Notes: a model not told the origin generated them from the sequence alone. 64,000 nt of DNA from DSVQ01 sp964484765 (GCA_964484765.1 CAZAGI010000008.1:87852-151851); one strand, 5' to 3'; shown: positions 41,907-50,785, numbered from the stretch's first letter. Made by a program: numbers and translations.

Positions 41907-43544
41907 TCAGTTCCCCGCCAGAAAGCGGGTGATCACGTTCGCTGTGATCCGGGAGATTGCCTCATCCACGAGAAGACAAGGCACATAGGTGATCGAACCG
42001 ACGGAAAACACTGCGCCGCCGCTGGCCGTTTTGTAACAGACGATTTCCGCGCCGCCGTCATCACGGTTCGTGCCCTTGGCCAGGAGTTCCGTACCCGAAG
42101 GTGAATGCGGGCTGCGTTTGTCGGTTTCGTGTCCCGACGCGCCGCCCGGCACGCGCTCCTGCAGACTTTTCTCGCCGAACAGATCGCCGTTCTTCAACCC
42201 GGTGCCGGCGAAGACCCAGTGATCGGCATTCAGCACGCGATACGGTGCCGCAGTCATGATGCCGGTATCGGTGCAGACCACACCCAGCAGACTCGCTTCC
42301 GATTCCAGCGTGCGGGCCATGCGGCTGTCGAGATAGACGTCGGGATTGTTCGGATCGGGCATCCCCAATTCTCCGCCCGTTGCCGGTGCCAGATGCGTTT
42401 TGAAGCGCATCCGGTCTTCGCCGAGGAATTCCACTTCGCAATTGAGACCGTTGCCGCCGAGGTACATCAGTTTCCCGCCGCGATTCCAGACCCAGTCTTT
42501 GACCTTCTGATACATTTCTCGCGACCAGTATTCGGGATGGACGCTGATCATCAGAATCTTGTACTGATCGAGATCAATGTCGCCATTGTGGAGTTGCCAT
42601 TCCGAATAGTAGTCGTAACCGAAGCCTTCGCGCTCGAGCCATCCCAGTAACCGCCACTCGGCCGGAGCCATGCCGCACGTCAGCCGTCCGGCAATCGGAT
42701 CGGTCACCTCTTCGTCTTCGCGAACTACATTGCCGATCTCAGGCCGTTCAAACGACAACGGCAGGTAGTCCTCATCCGCGAAACCCCATTCGTTGAAGGC
42801 CCCGGCGGCGGTATAGCGGATCAAATCCTGTCGCGCGTTGACCACCGGCACGTCGGGCAGCCGGGTCGCGTTGATGTAATTGCTGCGTCCGCCGAAGTTG
42901 TTGTACGCCAGCCAGGTATTGGTGGAAGCGAGAACCGCAATGTTCGCTTTCGGAACAGCCGGGGCCACGACCCAGGGGAAAGAGAAAAACGTACCGGTCT
43001 GTTCGCCCTTGGCGTGCAGGTAATACAACCCCGAGCGTTCCGGACCGACGACGAACTGCGTGTGATGCGCGTTGTTGCCATAGCCCACACGGTTCCAGCC
43101 AACGCCGGTTTGGGTGAAGTCGCCATCGGGCAGAATTTGCATGACGGCCCGCGGACCGTGTTCGTCGAACCAGCCGAGCAGCTTCACAAACTCACGCTTC
43201 CATCCATACCGCCATAAGCTGAGCCGATAGGGCTCGGTCGCATGCAGGCGGAACTCGGACCGGCCGCCCGTTTTTACCGCCCGCGGCCAGACGTATCCCA
43301 GCAGCCCGTCGGACAACAGCCGAAAGTGATGCGGTTGTTGCGGGTCCGCAGTCACCCGCGAATGTTTCGAACCATACCCCGGTTTGACGAGCGTGACGTC
43401 ATAGTCACCGAGCGGGAGATCGGCTTCGACAGCCCCACGCGGCGTGGAACGCACCACCGCACATGTTCGACCTGCCGAGTGAAACTCCACGAGCACATCC
43501 GCCAATGCGACGTAGCGTTCATCGCTGACATACCCGATTAACAA
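41907..43544 (-). CDS. N,N-dimethylformamidase large-subunit-like protein, copy 2
   Basis: The 545-residue protein aligns along its length with the copy at 35101-36687: LIGYVSDERYVALADV, LPLGDYDVTLVKPGYG, NTWLAYNNFGGRSNYI, LSFERPEIGN, EWRLLGWLEREGFGYDYY, MISVHPEYWSREMYQK, GGKLMYLGGNGLNCEVEF and PGGASGHETDKRSP. It has a short extra loop (near PDPNNPDVYLDSR). The start is a TTG at 43544 with GAGGG 8 nt upstream. It stands between a DapA-family lyase and the SelA-like enzyme in the operon. Two divergent copies close together suggest two related amide substrates or a hetero-oligomer. Confidence 0.82.
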   Translation of the reverse strand: MLIGYVSDERYVALADVLVEFHSAGRTCAVVRSTPRGAVEADLPLGDYDVTLVKPGYGSKHSRVTADPQQPHHFRLLSDGLLGYVWPRAVKTGGRSEFRLHATEPYRLSLWRYGWKREFVKLLGWFDEHGPRAVMQILPDGDFTQTGVGWNRVGYGNNAHHTQFVVGPERSGLYYLHAKGEQTGTFFSFPWVVAPAVPKANIAVLASTNTWLAYNNFGGRSNYINATRLPDVPVVNARQDLIRYTAAGAFNEWGFADEDYLPLSFERPEIGNVVREDEEVTDPIAGRLTCGMAPAEWRLLGWLEREGFGYDYYSEWQLHNGDIDLDQYKILMISVHPEYWSREMYQKVKDWVWNRGGKLMYLGGNGLNCEVEFLGEDRMRFKTHLAPATGGELGMPDPNNPDVYLDSRMARTLESEASLLGVVCTDTGIMTAAPYRVLNADHWVFAGTGLKNGDLFGEKSLQERVPGGASGHETDKRSPHSPSGTELLAKGTNRDDGGAEIVCYKTASGGAVFSVGSITYVPCLLVDEAISRITANVITRFLAGN

Positions 43545-43598
43545 ACCAGCATCCCTCGAAAAACGAACCCACGGGAATCGATTCTGTGGCGCACCGGT

Positions 43599-44516
43599 TC
43601 AATCGGCGGAACTGTGTAACAATCCACGGGCGGCAGCCGCGATGGCCGCTTCATCGCCGCTACTGACCGGCGACCAGAACGGCGTGATGGGCCCCGTCTC
43701 GGCGATCCCCGCCAATGCGACCGCCGCATGCAGCACGCGCACGGGATTGATCGAATCCCGCAGCGATTCCAGCGGGGAGAATTGAGCACGGATGCGTTCC
43801 GCAGTGACAAAATCACGGGCCTGAACTGCGCGGAGCATGGCCATCGATAGCTTCGGGGCGATGCAGACACAACCCGACGTGAAGCCCGACAGACCGAAAT
43901 CCCGCATGTGTACCAGCGCTGGCTGTTCTCCCATGCCGCTGACGATATTCGCCGGACCGATCGCGTCCACCAGACTGCTGAGCAGACGATCTTGTGCCGG
44001 GTTTTCCCGGACGATCGCATACTTGATCCACGAGATCAGTCCATCGCGCACCATGCGATCGACGGTTTCGACATCGACCATTCCTTCATGCTTCAGATAC
44101 AGCACAATCGGCCGGCGGGCACGATCAACGAAGCGTCGCACGCCGGTCGCGATGCCCGCCGGCGTTGTGGCATCACGCGGGGGGAGCAACATGACCGTCG
44201 GGAAAGAGTAATCGCGAAGGACCGTCGCCTGGTCCATCATCAGCCCGTAGGTCGGGCCGACGGACGGGACCACCACGGTCTGACTCGCGGCGGCCTCCAC
44301 GAGCATGGTTAACAGCGCGGCGTATTCACTCACCGCGACATGGGCCAGGGCCGCGTTGCCCCCGTACAACAACGTTGTGACGCCGCCGGCCTCAAGGTGG
44401 CGAATCAGGCGGGCGTTTTCGGCCACGTTCCAGGCCAGTTGGGCATCACGCGCGACCGGAGGCACCGCAATCACCGAAGCCGCCAGCGTCGATTTCATCA
44501 TCGGTCGGGTATCCAT
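43599..44516 (-). CDS. DapA/NanA-family lyase (dihydrodipicolinate synthase-like)
   Basis: The 305-residue protein follows the DHDPS/N-acetylneuraminate lyase pattern: a GGVTTLLYGGNAA segment in place of the usual GTTGE, Tyr140 in VLYLKHEG, and the Schiff-base Lys165 in WIKYAI. Members catalyse aldol condensation or cleavage with pyruvate, or dehydration of keto-deoxy acids. No lysine biosynthesis genes are near, and the operon context points to catabolism: it probably cleaves or dehydrates a 2-keto acid produced by upstream steps. It lies 54 bp before the DMFase-like gene and 66 bp after a kelch-like gene. Confidence 0.85.
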   Translation of the reverse strand: MDTRPMMKSTLAASVIAVPPVARDAQLAWNVAENARLIRHLEAGGVTTLLYGGNAALAHVAVSEYAALLTMLVEAAASQTVVVPSVGPTYGLMMDQATVLRDYSFPTVMLLPPRDATTPAGIATGVRRFVDRARRPIVLYLKHEGMVDVETVDRMVRDGLISWIKYAIVRENPAQDRLLSSLVDAIGPANIVSGMGEQPALVHMRDFGLSGFTSGCVCIAPKLSMAMLRAVQARDFVTAERIRAQFSPLESLRDSINPVRVLHAAVALAGIAETGPITPFWSPVSSGDEAAIAAAARGLLHSSAD

Positions 44517-44582
44517 ATGCGGGGAGACTTCATCATGGAGAAAACGGTTGGAGCGTCAATGAAACACTCGAAATGGTGAGCG

Positions 44583-45650
44583 TTACTTCTTCCGCAACCG
44601 CCAGACGTCGGGTGCCATGTTGTTGCCGGCGATCATCCACAACGATCCATCGTGTTCGATCAGGCTCGCGGCATGGCGTGGCTTCCATGGCGTCTTCGGG
44701 AGTTCCGTCCAGTTGACACCGTCGGGAGAATACCAGACATCGCTCCGGTTTCCTCCTTGCTGATGGTAGCCCTCCATCACCCACAGCTGGTTGTCCCACA
44801 CGGCGACATCGTGGTACTGCCGCGGGTGCCACGGCGCGGCTTTGGTATGTTCCGTCCAATGGACGCCGTCCGCAGAACTCCAGACGTCGTTGTGGAACTT
44901 CCGCGTGGGTGTGGTCGGAGTATCGTAGGTTCCGCCGCCCAGAATCCAGATGCGGCCGTTCATCACAGCGCTGCCGCCGATCATGCCACGGGCCGACCAG
45001 CACGGTTCGACCGGAGTCACTTGCTTCCACTCGATGCCATCGGTTGAGGTCCAGGCATCGCGATAAAATTTCTCGTCACCACCGCCGAACGCGGGCATCG
45101 TTTGGCCACCGATGACCCACAGTTTGTCATCATGCACAACCGTGTAATGGAGTGCCCGCGGGGCCCACGGAACGTCCTTGCCCTTGTTGACGTAGGTCCA
45201 ACTCTTGCCGTCGGTGGAACTCCAGACGTCGTTTTGATAGTGATGCTGATTGCAATCGCCGCCGATGATCCACATCCGGTCTTTGTAAACGGCATACCCA
45301 GCGGTGTGCCGCCCTTCCCAATCGCTGTTCGTATCAAACGTTCGATCTTTGAACGTGTTCGGTTTGACCAACGACCACTCTTTGCCATTCGCCGAAGACC
45401 AGACTTCGTTGTTGCAGATCAAGGGGAAAAACGGCCGTTCGGAAGCAATTGGATTCCATCCGCCGAGCAACCAGAGTTGGCCTTTGTAACTGAGAATGCC
45501 GGCCCCGTCGCGACCGGCAAATGCCGCCTTGGCGGTGATCTCCTGCCATTCATAACCCGGACTTCCAGCGGGCTTCTCCGCCCAGGCGAATTCCGCGATT
45601 CCGGCGAGTGACCACAGGGCCAACAACAGCATTCGATGAGTGAATTGCAT
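44583..45650 (-). CDS. Exported kelch/beta-propeller-like protein with repeated DGxxW blades
   Basis: The 355-residue protein has a signal peptide (MLLLALWSLAGIAEFAWAE) and about six blades that repeat a (D/N)xWxSxDGxxW pattern: NEVWSSANGKEW, DVWSSTDGKSW, DAWTSTDGIEW, DVWSSADGVHW and DVWYSPDGVNW, each preceded by a kelch-like LWVIGG or IWILGG strand. It resembles galactose oxidase/kelch propellers without the oxidase ligands being identifiable. It is the second gene of the operon, between the MFS transporter and the DapA-like lyase, and could bind substrate outside the cytoplasm. The start at 45650 gives the best signal peptide. Confidence 0.8.
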   Translation of the reverse strand: MQFTHRMLLLALWSLAGIAEFAWAEKPAGSPGYEWQEITAKAAFAGRDGAGILSYKGQLWLLGGWNPIASERPFFPLICNNEVWSSANGKEWSLVKPNTFKDRTFDTNSDWEGRHTAGYAVYKDRMWIIGGDCNQHHYQNDVWSSTDGKSWTYVNKGKDVPWAPRALHYTVVHDDKLWVIGGQTMPAFGGGDEKFYRDAWTSTDGIEWKQVTPVEPCWSARGMIGGSAVMNGRIWILGGGTYDTPTTPTRKFHNDVWSSADGVHWTEHTKAAPWHPRQYHDVAVWDNQLWVMEGYHQQGGNRSDVWYSPDGVNWTELPKTPWKPRHAASLIEHDGSLWMIAGNNMAPDVWRLRKK

Positions 45651-45694
45651 CAATTCCAATCCCAACAGGGCACGCTTCTCGTTGTGACAATCTC

Positions 45695-47041
45695 TCATGG
45701 TGAGCACAACCCACCCGACTCTCTCTCGCCAACCAGGATCCGGTCCGGATCAACGGCCAGCCAACACAATGCCGCAATCGCATAAAATCCTGCGTGCAGC
45801 CAGATCACAAGACTCCAGTTCCCATCGGTCGCCTTGATGTCGTCGACCAACTTGCCGACCAACGGTGAAATGAGAATCCCGGCGAAAGCGGATGCACTGT
45901 TCATTACCCCCATGACCACCGCGGTGTTTTTCCCGCCGATATCGATTGTCGCAACCCACGGTGCTGCTCCGGCCATCCCGGAAAATAGCGACGAAATGGC
46001 CAGCAACACCGCGAGCGTGGTAGCGTCGGTCGCAAGACCGGCGGCAGCCATCAACACGGCCGTCAGCATCAGACTGCTGCACGCGACTCCCGAACGGCTG
46101 TAACATTTGCGACCTGTCCATCGTTGTACCACGTCGATCAACCAGCCACCGAACATCGATCCCGCAATCACGCCGATCAGCGACCACGAAGTCAGTCCGC
46201 CCGTTTGGTCGCGCGGCACGGCATACGCATACTCCAACACCGCGGGAAGAAAAGTCACCAGGATGTTGTACCCCGCCGCCTTGAACAACGCCTGACCGGA
46301 AAGACCCCACAGATTCCGGCTCATCAACAGCGTTGAGAAAGGAATCGTCGGCAGTTGCGGGCGGACAGCGAGTGGCGTCGCGGATGCGGGCGATGCACCG
46401 GCATCGGCTTGATGTAACCAGCGAACTTCCGCTGGTGTGGCGCGGAACAAGCTGTAAAACAACATGGCCCAACCGAAACCCACACCGGCATAAGCCACGA
46501 AAATCATGCGCCAGTGAACGTGATCGATGAGCCATGACGTCAACGAAAAACTCGCGACGCCCCCGACCGACATCGCGACCACCAGCACCGCGCTGGCGGT
46601 ACCGCGTCCGGCCGGCGGAATCCAATCCTGCAGCACTTTCGCCTGGTTGGGAACGAGCCCGGCTTGCGCGAGCCCGAAGAGAAAACGGGCGGCGATCAGC
46701 ATCGGCAGCGTCGTCACCCACGCGGTTGCCAGCGTCATGACCGACCAGAGAACACCGCACAGCGGCAGGGCCACCCGTGTACCGAGTTTCTGCCCCAGCC
46801 ATCCTCCGGGAACCTGGCACAGCAGATAGCCGAGCGAGAACGCCCCGTACAAATAGCCGAACTGTTCGTTGTTGAAGCCGATCTCGGCCTGAATCGTGGT
46901 GTTCGCGACCGCCAGGCAATGCCGCGTGAGATAAGCGCTCGCGGCAGCCAAGGCCAGCAGGAAGAGGACGCCCCATTGTGCGGATTGTCGCCGCCTTGCC
47001 AGGATGATTGACGAAGGTTCGCGGGGGTCTGTCTTCCACAT
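45695..47041 (-). CDS. MFS transporter, first gene of the catabolic operon
   Basis: The 448-residue protein has 12 likely membrane helices and the ACS-type phrases YLTRHCLAVANTTIQAEIG, GYLLCQVPGGWLGQKLGTR, RFLFGLAQAGLVPNQAKVLQDW and RGTASAVLVVAMSVGGVAS. It is distinct from the MFS protein at 36895. GGAGG lies 4 nt before the ATG at 47041. It heads the six-gene run (MFS, kelch-like, DapA-like, DMFase-like, SelA-like, creatininase) and is divergent from the FCD-type GntR gene, which is the likely regulator. The substrate is probably a carboxylate-bearing compound. Confidence 0.87.
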   Translation of the reverse strand: MWKTDPREPSSIILARRRQSAQWGVLFLLALAAASAYLTRHCLAVANTTIQAEIGFNNEQFGYLYGAFSLGYLLCQVPGGWLGQKLGTRVALPLCGVLWSVMTLATAWVTTLPMLIAARFLFGLAQAGLVPNQAKVLQDWIPPAGRGTASAVLVVAMSVGGVASFSLTSWLIDHVHWRMIFVAYAGVGFGWAMLFYSLFRATPAEVRWLHQADAGASPASATPLAVRPQLPTIPFSTLLMSRNLWGLSGQALFKAAGYNILVTFLPAVLEYAYAVPRDQTGGLTSWSLIGVIAGSMFGGWLIDVVQRWTGRKCYSRSGVACSSLMLTAVLMAAAGLATDATTLAVLLAISSLFSGMAGAAPWVATIDIGGKNTAVVMGVMNSASAFAGILISPLVGKLVDDIKATDGNWSLVIWLHAGFYAIAALCWLAVDPDRILVGERESGGLCSP

Positions 47042-47115
47042 TCGACCTCCGTCGGCCGCGGGTCTGCTGTTCCGATCAGCGACGCCGCAGAGGGAGCGAA
47101 CCCTACGCGTCCGAG

Positions 47116-47127
47116 ATTGCATACAAT
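47116..47127. promoter_or_regulatory. Palindromic box overlapping the putative MFS-operon promoter
   Basis: ATTGCATACAAT is a near-perfect palindrome. On the minus strand a consensus -35 hexamer TTGACA is read from 47152 to 47147, inside a second palindrome GGGTTG-T-CAACCC (47143-47155), which puts this box over the -10 region of a promoter pointing at the MFS operon. The sequence matches the box at 47209-47220 at 10 of 12 positions. Confidence 0.5.
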
Positions 47128-47208
47128 GTCCAAAGGCGGTAAGGGTTGTCAACCCGCCGGGAATGAATTCCCGTGGAAAACTCGCTCGTCGGTTGTGCTG
47201 AATTGTCG

Positions 47209-47220
47209 ATTGTGTACAAT
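47209..47220. promoter_or_regulatory. Palindromic box upstream of the FCD-type GntR gene
   Basis: ATTGTGTACAAT has perfect ATTGT/ACAAT arms, in line with palindromes bound by FCD-type GntR regulators. Its TACAAT half could serve as the -10 of a plus-strand promoter (with TTGTGC at 47193-47198, 16 bp upstream), so binding here would give autoregulation. It lies 58 bp before the regulator's start codon. Confidence 0.5.
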
Positions 47221-47278
47221 CCTGATGATTGCGGTCTGGCAGATTGTCACCGATCGATATCTTCCGAATTCGTCACCG

Positions 47279-48076
47279 ATGAGTTGTTCCCCCGCTGTAA
47301 TTTCCGTGCATGATCAGATCGCGTCCCGGCTGCGCAGCGATGTCCGGCGCGGCGTGTTTGCCCCAGGAGATCCGCTGCGCGAAGAACACCTGGCGGCACG
47401 CTTTGGCGTCAGTCGCAGCCCGATCCGGCAGGTGCTGCAGCAGTTGACATTCGAAGGGTTGCTGCACTCCAAGCCGAACTGCGGGATGGTGGTCGCCGAA
47501 CCTCCGTCGCGCGACGTGGCCAGCGTGCTTTACGACTGCCGTGCCAAGCTGGAATGTCTCGCGCTGCGGCAATGCTTTCACGAGTTGAACGAGTCCGATT
47601 TCCAGCGCTGGGAAGCGATTCTCGACGCCCTGTACGACGCCTGCGATCGGAACGATCACAGCGGGGCATACCATCTCGACAGCCTGTTTCACCGGGTGTT
47701 GATTGATAAGGCGTCGCCTGCCGGTTCACTGGGCGTTTATTCTGCGATTGCCGGAGCCACGAGCGAATTCCTGGCGCTGGACGAAAATCGCCCGTTCCAT
47801 GCCGATTTTCGTGAGTTGTACGGAATGCATGCCGCGTTGTATGCGATGTTTCGCCTTGGTGATTTGGAAATCGCGTGTGAGGCGCTCTCGCAGCACATTC
47901 GCAAACAGGCGTTTGTGGCCGCGTCGTGTCGCCGGTGGACCGAAGCCGGCAAGCCGCGCGTCTACGAAGGCATCTACGACAAACTGGCACAACCTTTGCG
48001 GCGGGCAGTGACGCGGCGGAAGAAACCCCAACGAGAACGGATTCCCTCGGCGGGGAAGGGATCACGGCCGGAGTGA
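47279..48076 (+). CDS. GntR-family transcriptional regulator, FCD type
   Basis: The 265-residue protein has one GntR winged helix at about residues 10-72 (SVHDQIASRLRSDVRRGVFAPGDPL, LAARFGVSRSPIRQVLQQL) and an FCD domain (ELNESDFQRWEAILDAL, LDSLFHRVLIDKA, MHAALYAMFRLGDLEIACEAL) with the metal- or ligand-binding His/Asp pattern. A basic tail ends the protein. The ATG at 47279 begins immediately before the DNA-binding domain; the frame is open further up but covers the promoter. It is divergent from the six-gene MFS operon and followed 9 bp later by a DUF1501 gene. Confidence 0.87.
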   Translation: MSCSPAVISVHDQIASRLRSDVRRGVFAPGDPLREEHLAARFGVSRSPIRQVLQQLTFEGLLHSKPNCGMVVAEPPSRDVASVLYDCRAKLECLALRQCFHELNESDFQRWEAILDALYDACDRNDHSGAYHLDSLFHRVLIDKASPAGSLGVYSAIAGATSEFLALDENRPFHADFRELYGMHAALYAMFRLGDLEIACEALSQHIRKQAFVAASCRRWTEAGKPRVYEGIYDKLAQPLRRAVTRRKKPQRERIPSAGKGSRPE

Positions 48077-48085
48077 GTTGCGTCC

Positions 48086-49507
48086 ATGCTTCATCTATTT
48101 CCATCCGGTCGCCGTCAGCAGGCAGCCGTTTCCCGGCGGCAATGGCTGACCATGTCGGCCTTGGCTGCCGGTGGAATCGCCGGACTGGACGAGTCCCGTT
48201 TCACCCACGCCGCACCGGCAATCCGTGGTCGACACGCCAAGAGTTGCATTTATCTGTTTCTTTGCGGCGGCCCATCGCAGCCCGATCTGTGGGACTTAAA
48301 GCTGAATGCCCCGAGCGGCGTCCGCACCGAATTCGCACCGGTGGCGACGAACGTTCCCGGACTGCATTTCAGCGAACTCATCCCGCGCGTGGCTCGGCAC
48401 GCCGACAAGCTGGCGATAATCCGTTCGATGACGCACAGCAACAACGATCACAACGGGGCGATCGCCCATTCGTTGCTCGGTCAGTTGCCATCGACGCCCG
48501 GACAAGTGTTCGTCGACCGGAATGACCATCCTGGTCTGGGCGCCCTCGTTCAGAAACAAATCGGTCCGACAGAACCTTTGCCGTCGTGGATTGTTCTGCC
48601 GCGCGCGTTCGAAACGAGTTCGCCGACGTACAAAGGACAGTCGGGGGGATTTCTGGGGTCCGCATTTGATCCGGTGATCTTCAATAAAGAGCGCAAGGGT
48701 TCCCTCTCCGATGCCCGTCTGACACTCGGCGATCTCGAACTGCGTGGCGATGTGACTGCGCGGCGGTTGGCCGAGCGGCGGTCGTTAACCAACATCCTGA
48801 GCCGATCGCTCGACGGTCCCGCGACACAGCGCAGCAATGCGCTGTTCGACGAGGCCTATGAGATGTTGACTTCGGCCCCTGTGCGGAGTGCTTTCGATCT
48901 GGATCGCGAATCGCCAGCCACACGCGATCGCTATGGTCGCAATGAATATGGTCAAAGCCTGCTGATGGCCCGTCGACTGGTGGAATCCGGTGTCCGCTTT
49001 GTGAATGTCTTCTGGACGTTTTTCGATAGCAAAGGTTGCCAGTTTAATCTGTGGGACAATCACGGCGTTCCCAACGACGTTTGCGGGATCGACGGCCAAC
49101 TCACGGGACGCCAGCAGATCACGCACGAATATTGCACTCCGTCGTTCGATCGCTCGTTCTCCGCATTGCTGGAAGATCTCAGTGATCGGGGTTTGCTCGA
49201 CGACACACTCGTGGCCGTCGCGGGTGAATTCGGACGCACACCCAAGATCAATCAGACGGCGGGCCGCGACCACTGGGCACATTGCTATACGCAATTGCTG
49301 GCCGGTGGGGGTGTCCGCGGTGGCAGCATCTGGGGTCGGAGTGATGCCCAGGGTGCTTATGTTGCCAGCGATCCGGTCACGCCGGAAGATTTCGCCGCCA
49401 CCGTCCTGCATGCGTTCGGGATCGCCCCCAGCGCGACGGTTAACGACACGCTCAACCGCCCGCACGTCTCTTCGCCGGGACGGCCGATCACGGCACTGTT
49501 TTCATGA
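48086..49507 (+). CDS. DUF1501 family protein, Tat-exported
   Basis: The 473-residue protein has a Tat signal (VSRRQWLTMSALAAGGIAG) and the family motifs FLCGGPSQPDLWDLKLNAP, VAVAGEFGRTPKIN, GRDHWAHCYTQLLAGGG and VTPEDFAATVLHAFGI. It lies 9 bp after the GntR regulator gene, an unusual partner for DUF1501. No DUF1553 or FG-GAP gene is adjacent here. Its stop (49505-49507) overlaps the end of the convergent acyltransferase gene by 6 bp. The role is unknown. Confidence 0.9.
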   Translation: MLHLFPSGRRQQAAVSRRQWLTMSALAAGGIAGLDESRFTHAAPAIRGRHAKSCIYLFLCGGPSQPDLWDLKLNAPSGVRTEFAPVATNVPGLHFSELIPRVARHADKLAIIRSMTHSNNDHNGAIAHSLLGQLPSTPGQVFVDRNDHPGLGALVQKQIGPTEPLPSWIVLPRAFETSSPTYKGQSGGFLGSAFDPVIFNKERKGSLSDARLTLGDLELRGDVTARRLAERRSLTNILSRSLDGPATQRSNALFDEAYEMLTSAPVRSAFDLDRESPATRDRYGRNEYGQSLLMARRLVESGVRFVNVFWTFFDSKGCQFNLWDNHGVPNDVCGIDGQLTGRQQITHEYCTPSFDRSFSALLEDLSDRGLLDDTLVAVAGEFGRTPKINQTAGRDHWAHCYTQLLAGGGVRGGSIWGRSDAQGAYVASDPVTPEDFAATVLHAFGIAPSATVNDTLNRPHVSSPGRPITALFS

Positions 49508-50785
49508 TCTCCCCGGCGGCTTGATGGTGCCTGGCGACGAGGTCAGCCAAGGCGACCGGGTCACGCCGATTCGTTGCCAGCCCGCACCGTCTTCGATGTA
49601 GTGGTGAAACACCACGGCGGCAAGGCAACTTGCCAGCCAGGCAACAATCATCCCGCCGACGGCCAAGATCGGGCGATCGGCAACGACCGTGCTGAGCACG
49701 GCGTTAATCACCAGGCACACAGGGAAATGGATCAGAAACAGGCTGTAACTGAGACGCCCCCAATACGCCCAGGTGGGACCACGCAGCCAGCGTTCGAGGC
49801 CACCCGTCAGACCCGCAATCGCGATGATGATCGCTGTGGATAACGCGATCGCCGGCCGCACACGGTAGTCGTACGCCAGAGCGGCGATCACGACACACAC
49901 TCCCGCCGCAAACCACGCCCAGGAAATTCGCCCCGCCAGACACCAGGCGGTCGCAATCCCCAGAAAGTAGCTGCCGAAGTAGTAACCGGCCCAGATTTCC
50001 TGCATCGGGTCACGATTCCACCAGAAGAGGGCCAGCGCTGCACACGGAAACAGAATGACCATCGACCACGCTGGCATTCGCCCCGGACGGCCGCATCGTC
50101 GAGCCAGTTCACCCATGCAGGCACACACAATCAGAGTCAATAAACTCAACTGGAAATCGATGGCGATGTACCAGAACCCCGACGACAGCGATTCGTATCC
50201 CAGCAAGGTCTGCAGGAAGAAAGCATGAGCCAGCACCTGCATTGCCGTCGGCGGCGCGGCAATCGATTCATGAGTCATGAACCACGAGGCCACCGTGTTC
50301 GCCACGATGGCGACACCAACCACCACCAGATACGGCCATGCGAGTCGCCAATAGCGCTTGGCAATCTGGCCACCAAGTTCACGCGCTGTAGTCGGCACGC
50401 CACGCAGCAGTCCCTGCGCCGTGACAAAGCCGCCCATCACCAAAAAGACCTGCACCACCAGACGGCTGTAGTCGGCAACGATGTCGATGATGGTCGGCAT
50501 CAACGGATAAGCGATATCGGACAGCGGTCCATAGAACGTAATGTGATGCCAGACGATGGCATGCGCACATAAGGCCCGCAGGCCGTCCAGGAACGCGAAC
50601 CGGCGTGTGCGGACTTGCGGCGGTCCGGGGGCACGTTCCGGTTGGATGAGCACGCGTGCCGGGGGGGCCACCGACGACGGTGGCACCACGGGCGGTGCGA
50701 TCGCGACCACCAACTCCCGAGGCACTCCGGCCTCTTGATCCTCGTCCGCGTCCCTGCGGGTGTGTGTCACACCCACGGTATTCAT
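49502..50785 (-). CDS. Acyltransferase 3 family membrane protein (OafA/YrhL-like)
   Basis: The 427-residue protein has a polar N-terminal tail of about 60 residues, then RRFAFLDGLRALCAHAIVWHH, the conserved start of acyltransferase-3 proteins with the catalytic histidine, and about ten membrane helices (for example YLVVVGVAIVANTVASWFM and YSLFLIHFPVCLVINAVL). Members transfer acyl groups onto exported glycans, lipids or small molecules. It is divergent, 329 bp away, from the condensation-like/ACP/KAS operon, so it could act on that operon's acyl product, but this is only suggested by position. Confidence 0.85.
   Translation of the reverse strand: MNTVGVTHTRRDADEDQEAGVPRELVVAIAPPVVPPSSVAPPARVLIQPERAPGPPQVRTRRFAFLDGLRALCAHAIVWHHITFYGPLSDIAYPLMPTIIDIVADYSRLVVQVFLVMGGFVTAQGLLRGVPTTARELGGQIAKRYWRLAWPYLVVVGVAIVANTVASWFMTHESIAAPPTAMQVLAHAFFLQTLLGYESLSSGFWYIAIDFQLSLLTLIVCACMGELARRCGRPGRMPAWSMVILFPCAALALFWWNRDPMQEIWAGYYFGSYFLGIATAWCLAGRISWAWFAAGVCVVIAALAYDYRVRPAIALSTAIIIAIAGLTGGLERWLRGPTWAYWGRLSYSLFLIHFPVCLVINAVLSTVVADRPILAVGGMIVAWLASCLAAVVFHHYIEDGAGWQRIGVTRSPWLTSSPGTIKPPGRS

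Noticed and set aside
43599..44516. Dihydrodipicolinate synthase of lysine biosynthesis
   Set aside because: The usual GTTGE motif is changed to YGGNAA and no lysine genes are near; the family is kept but not this function.
45750..47039. Second long minus-strand frame within the MFS gene
   Set aside because: It is Arg/Gly-rich and shows no membrane helices, whereas the other frame gives a normal MFS protein.
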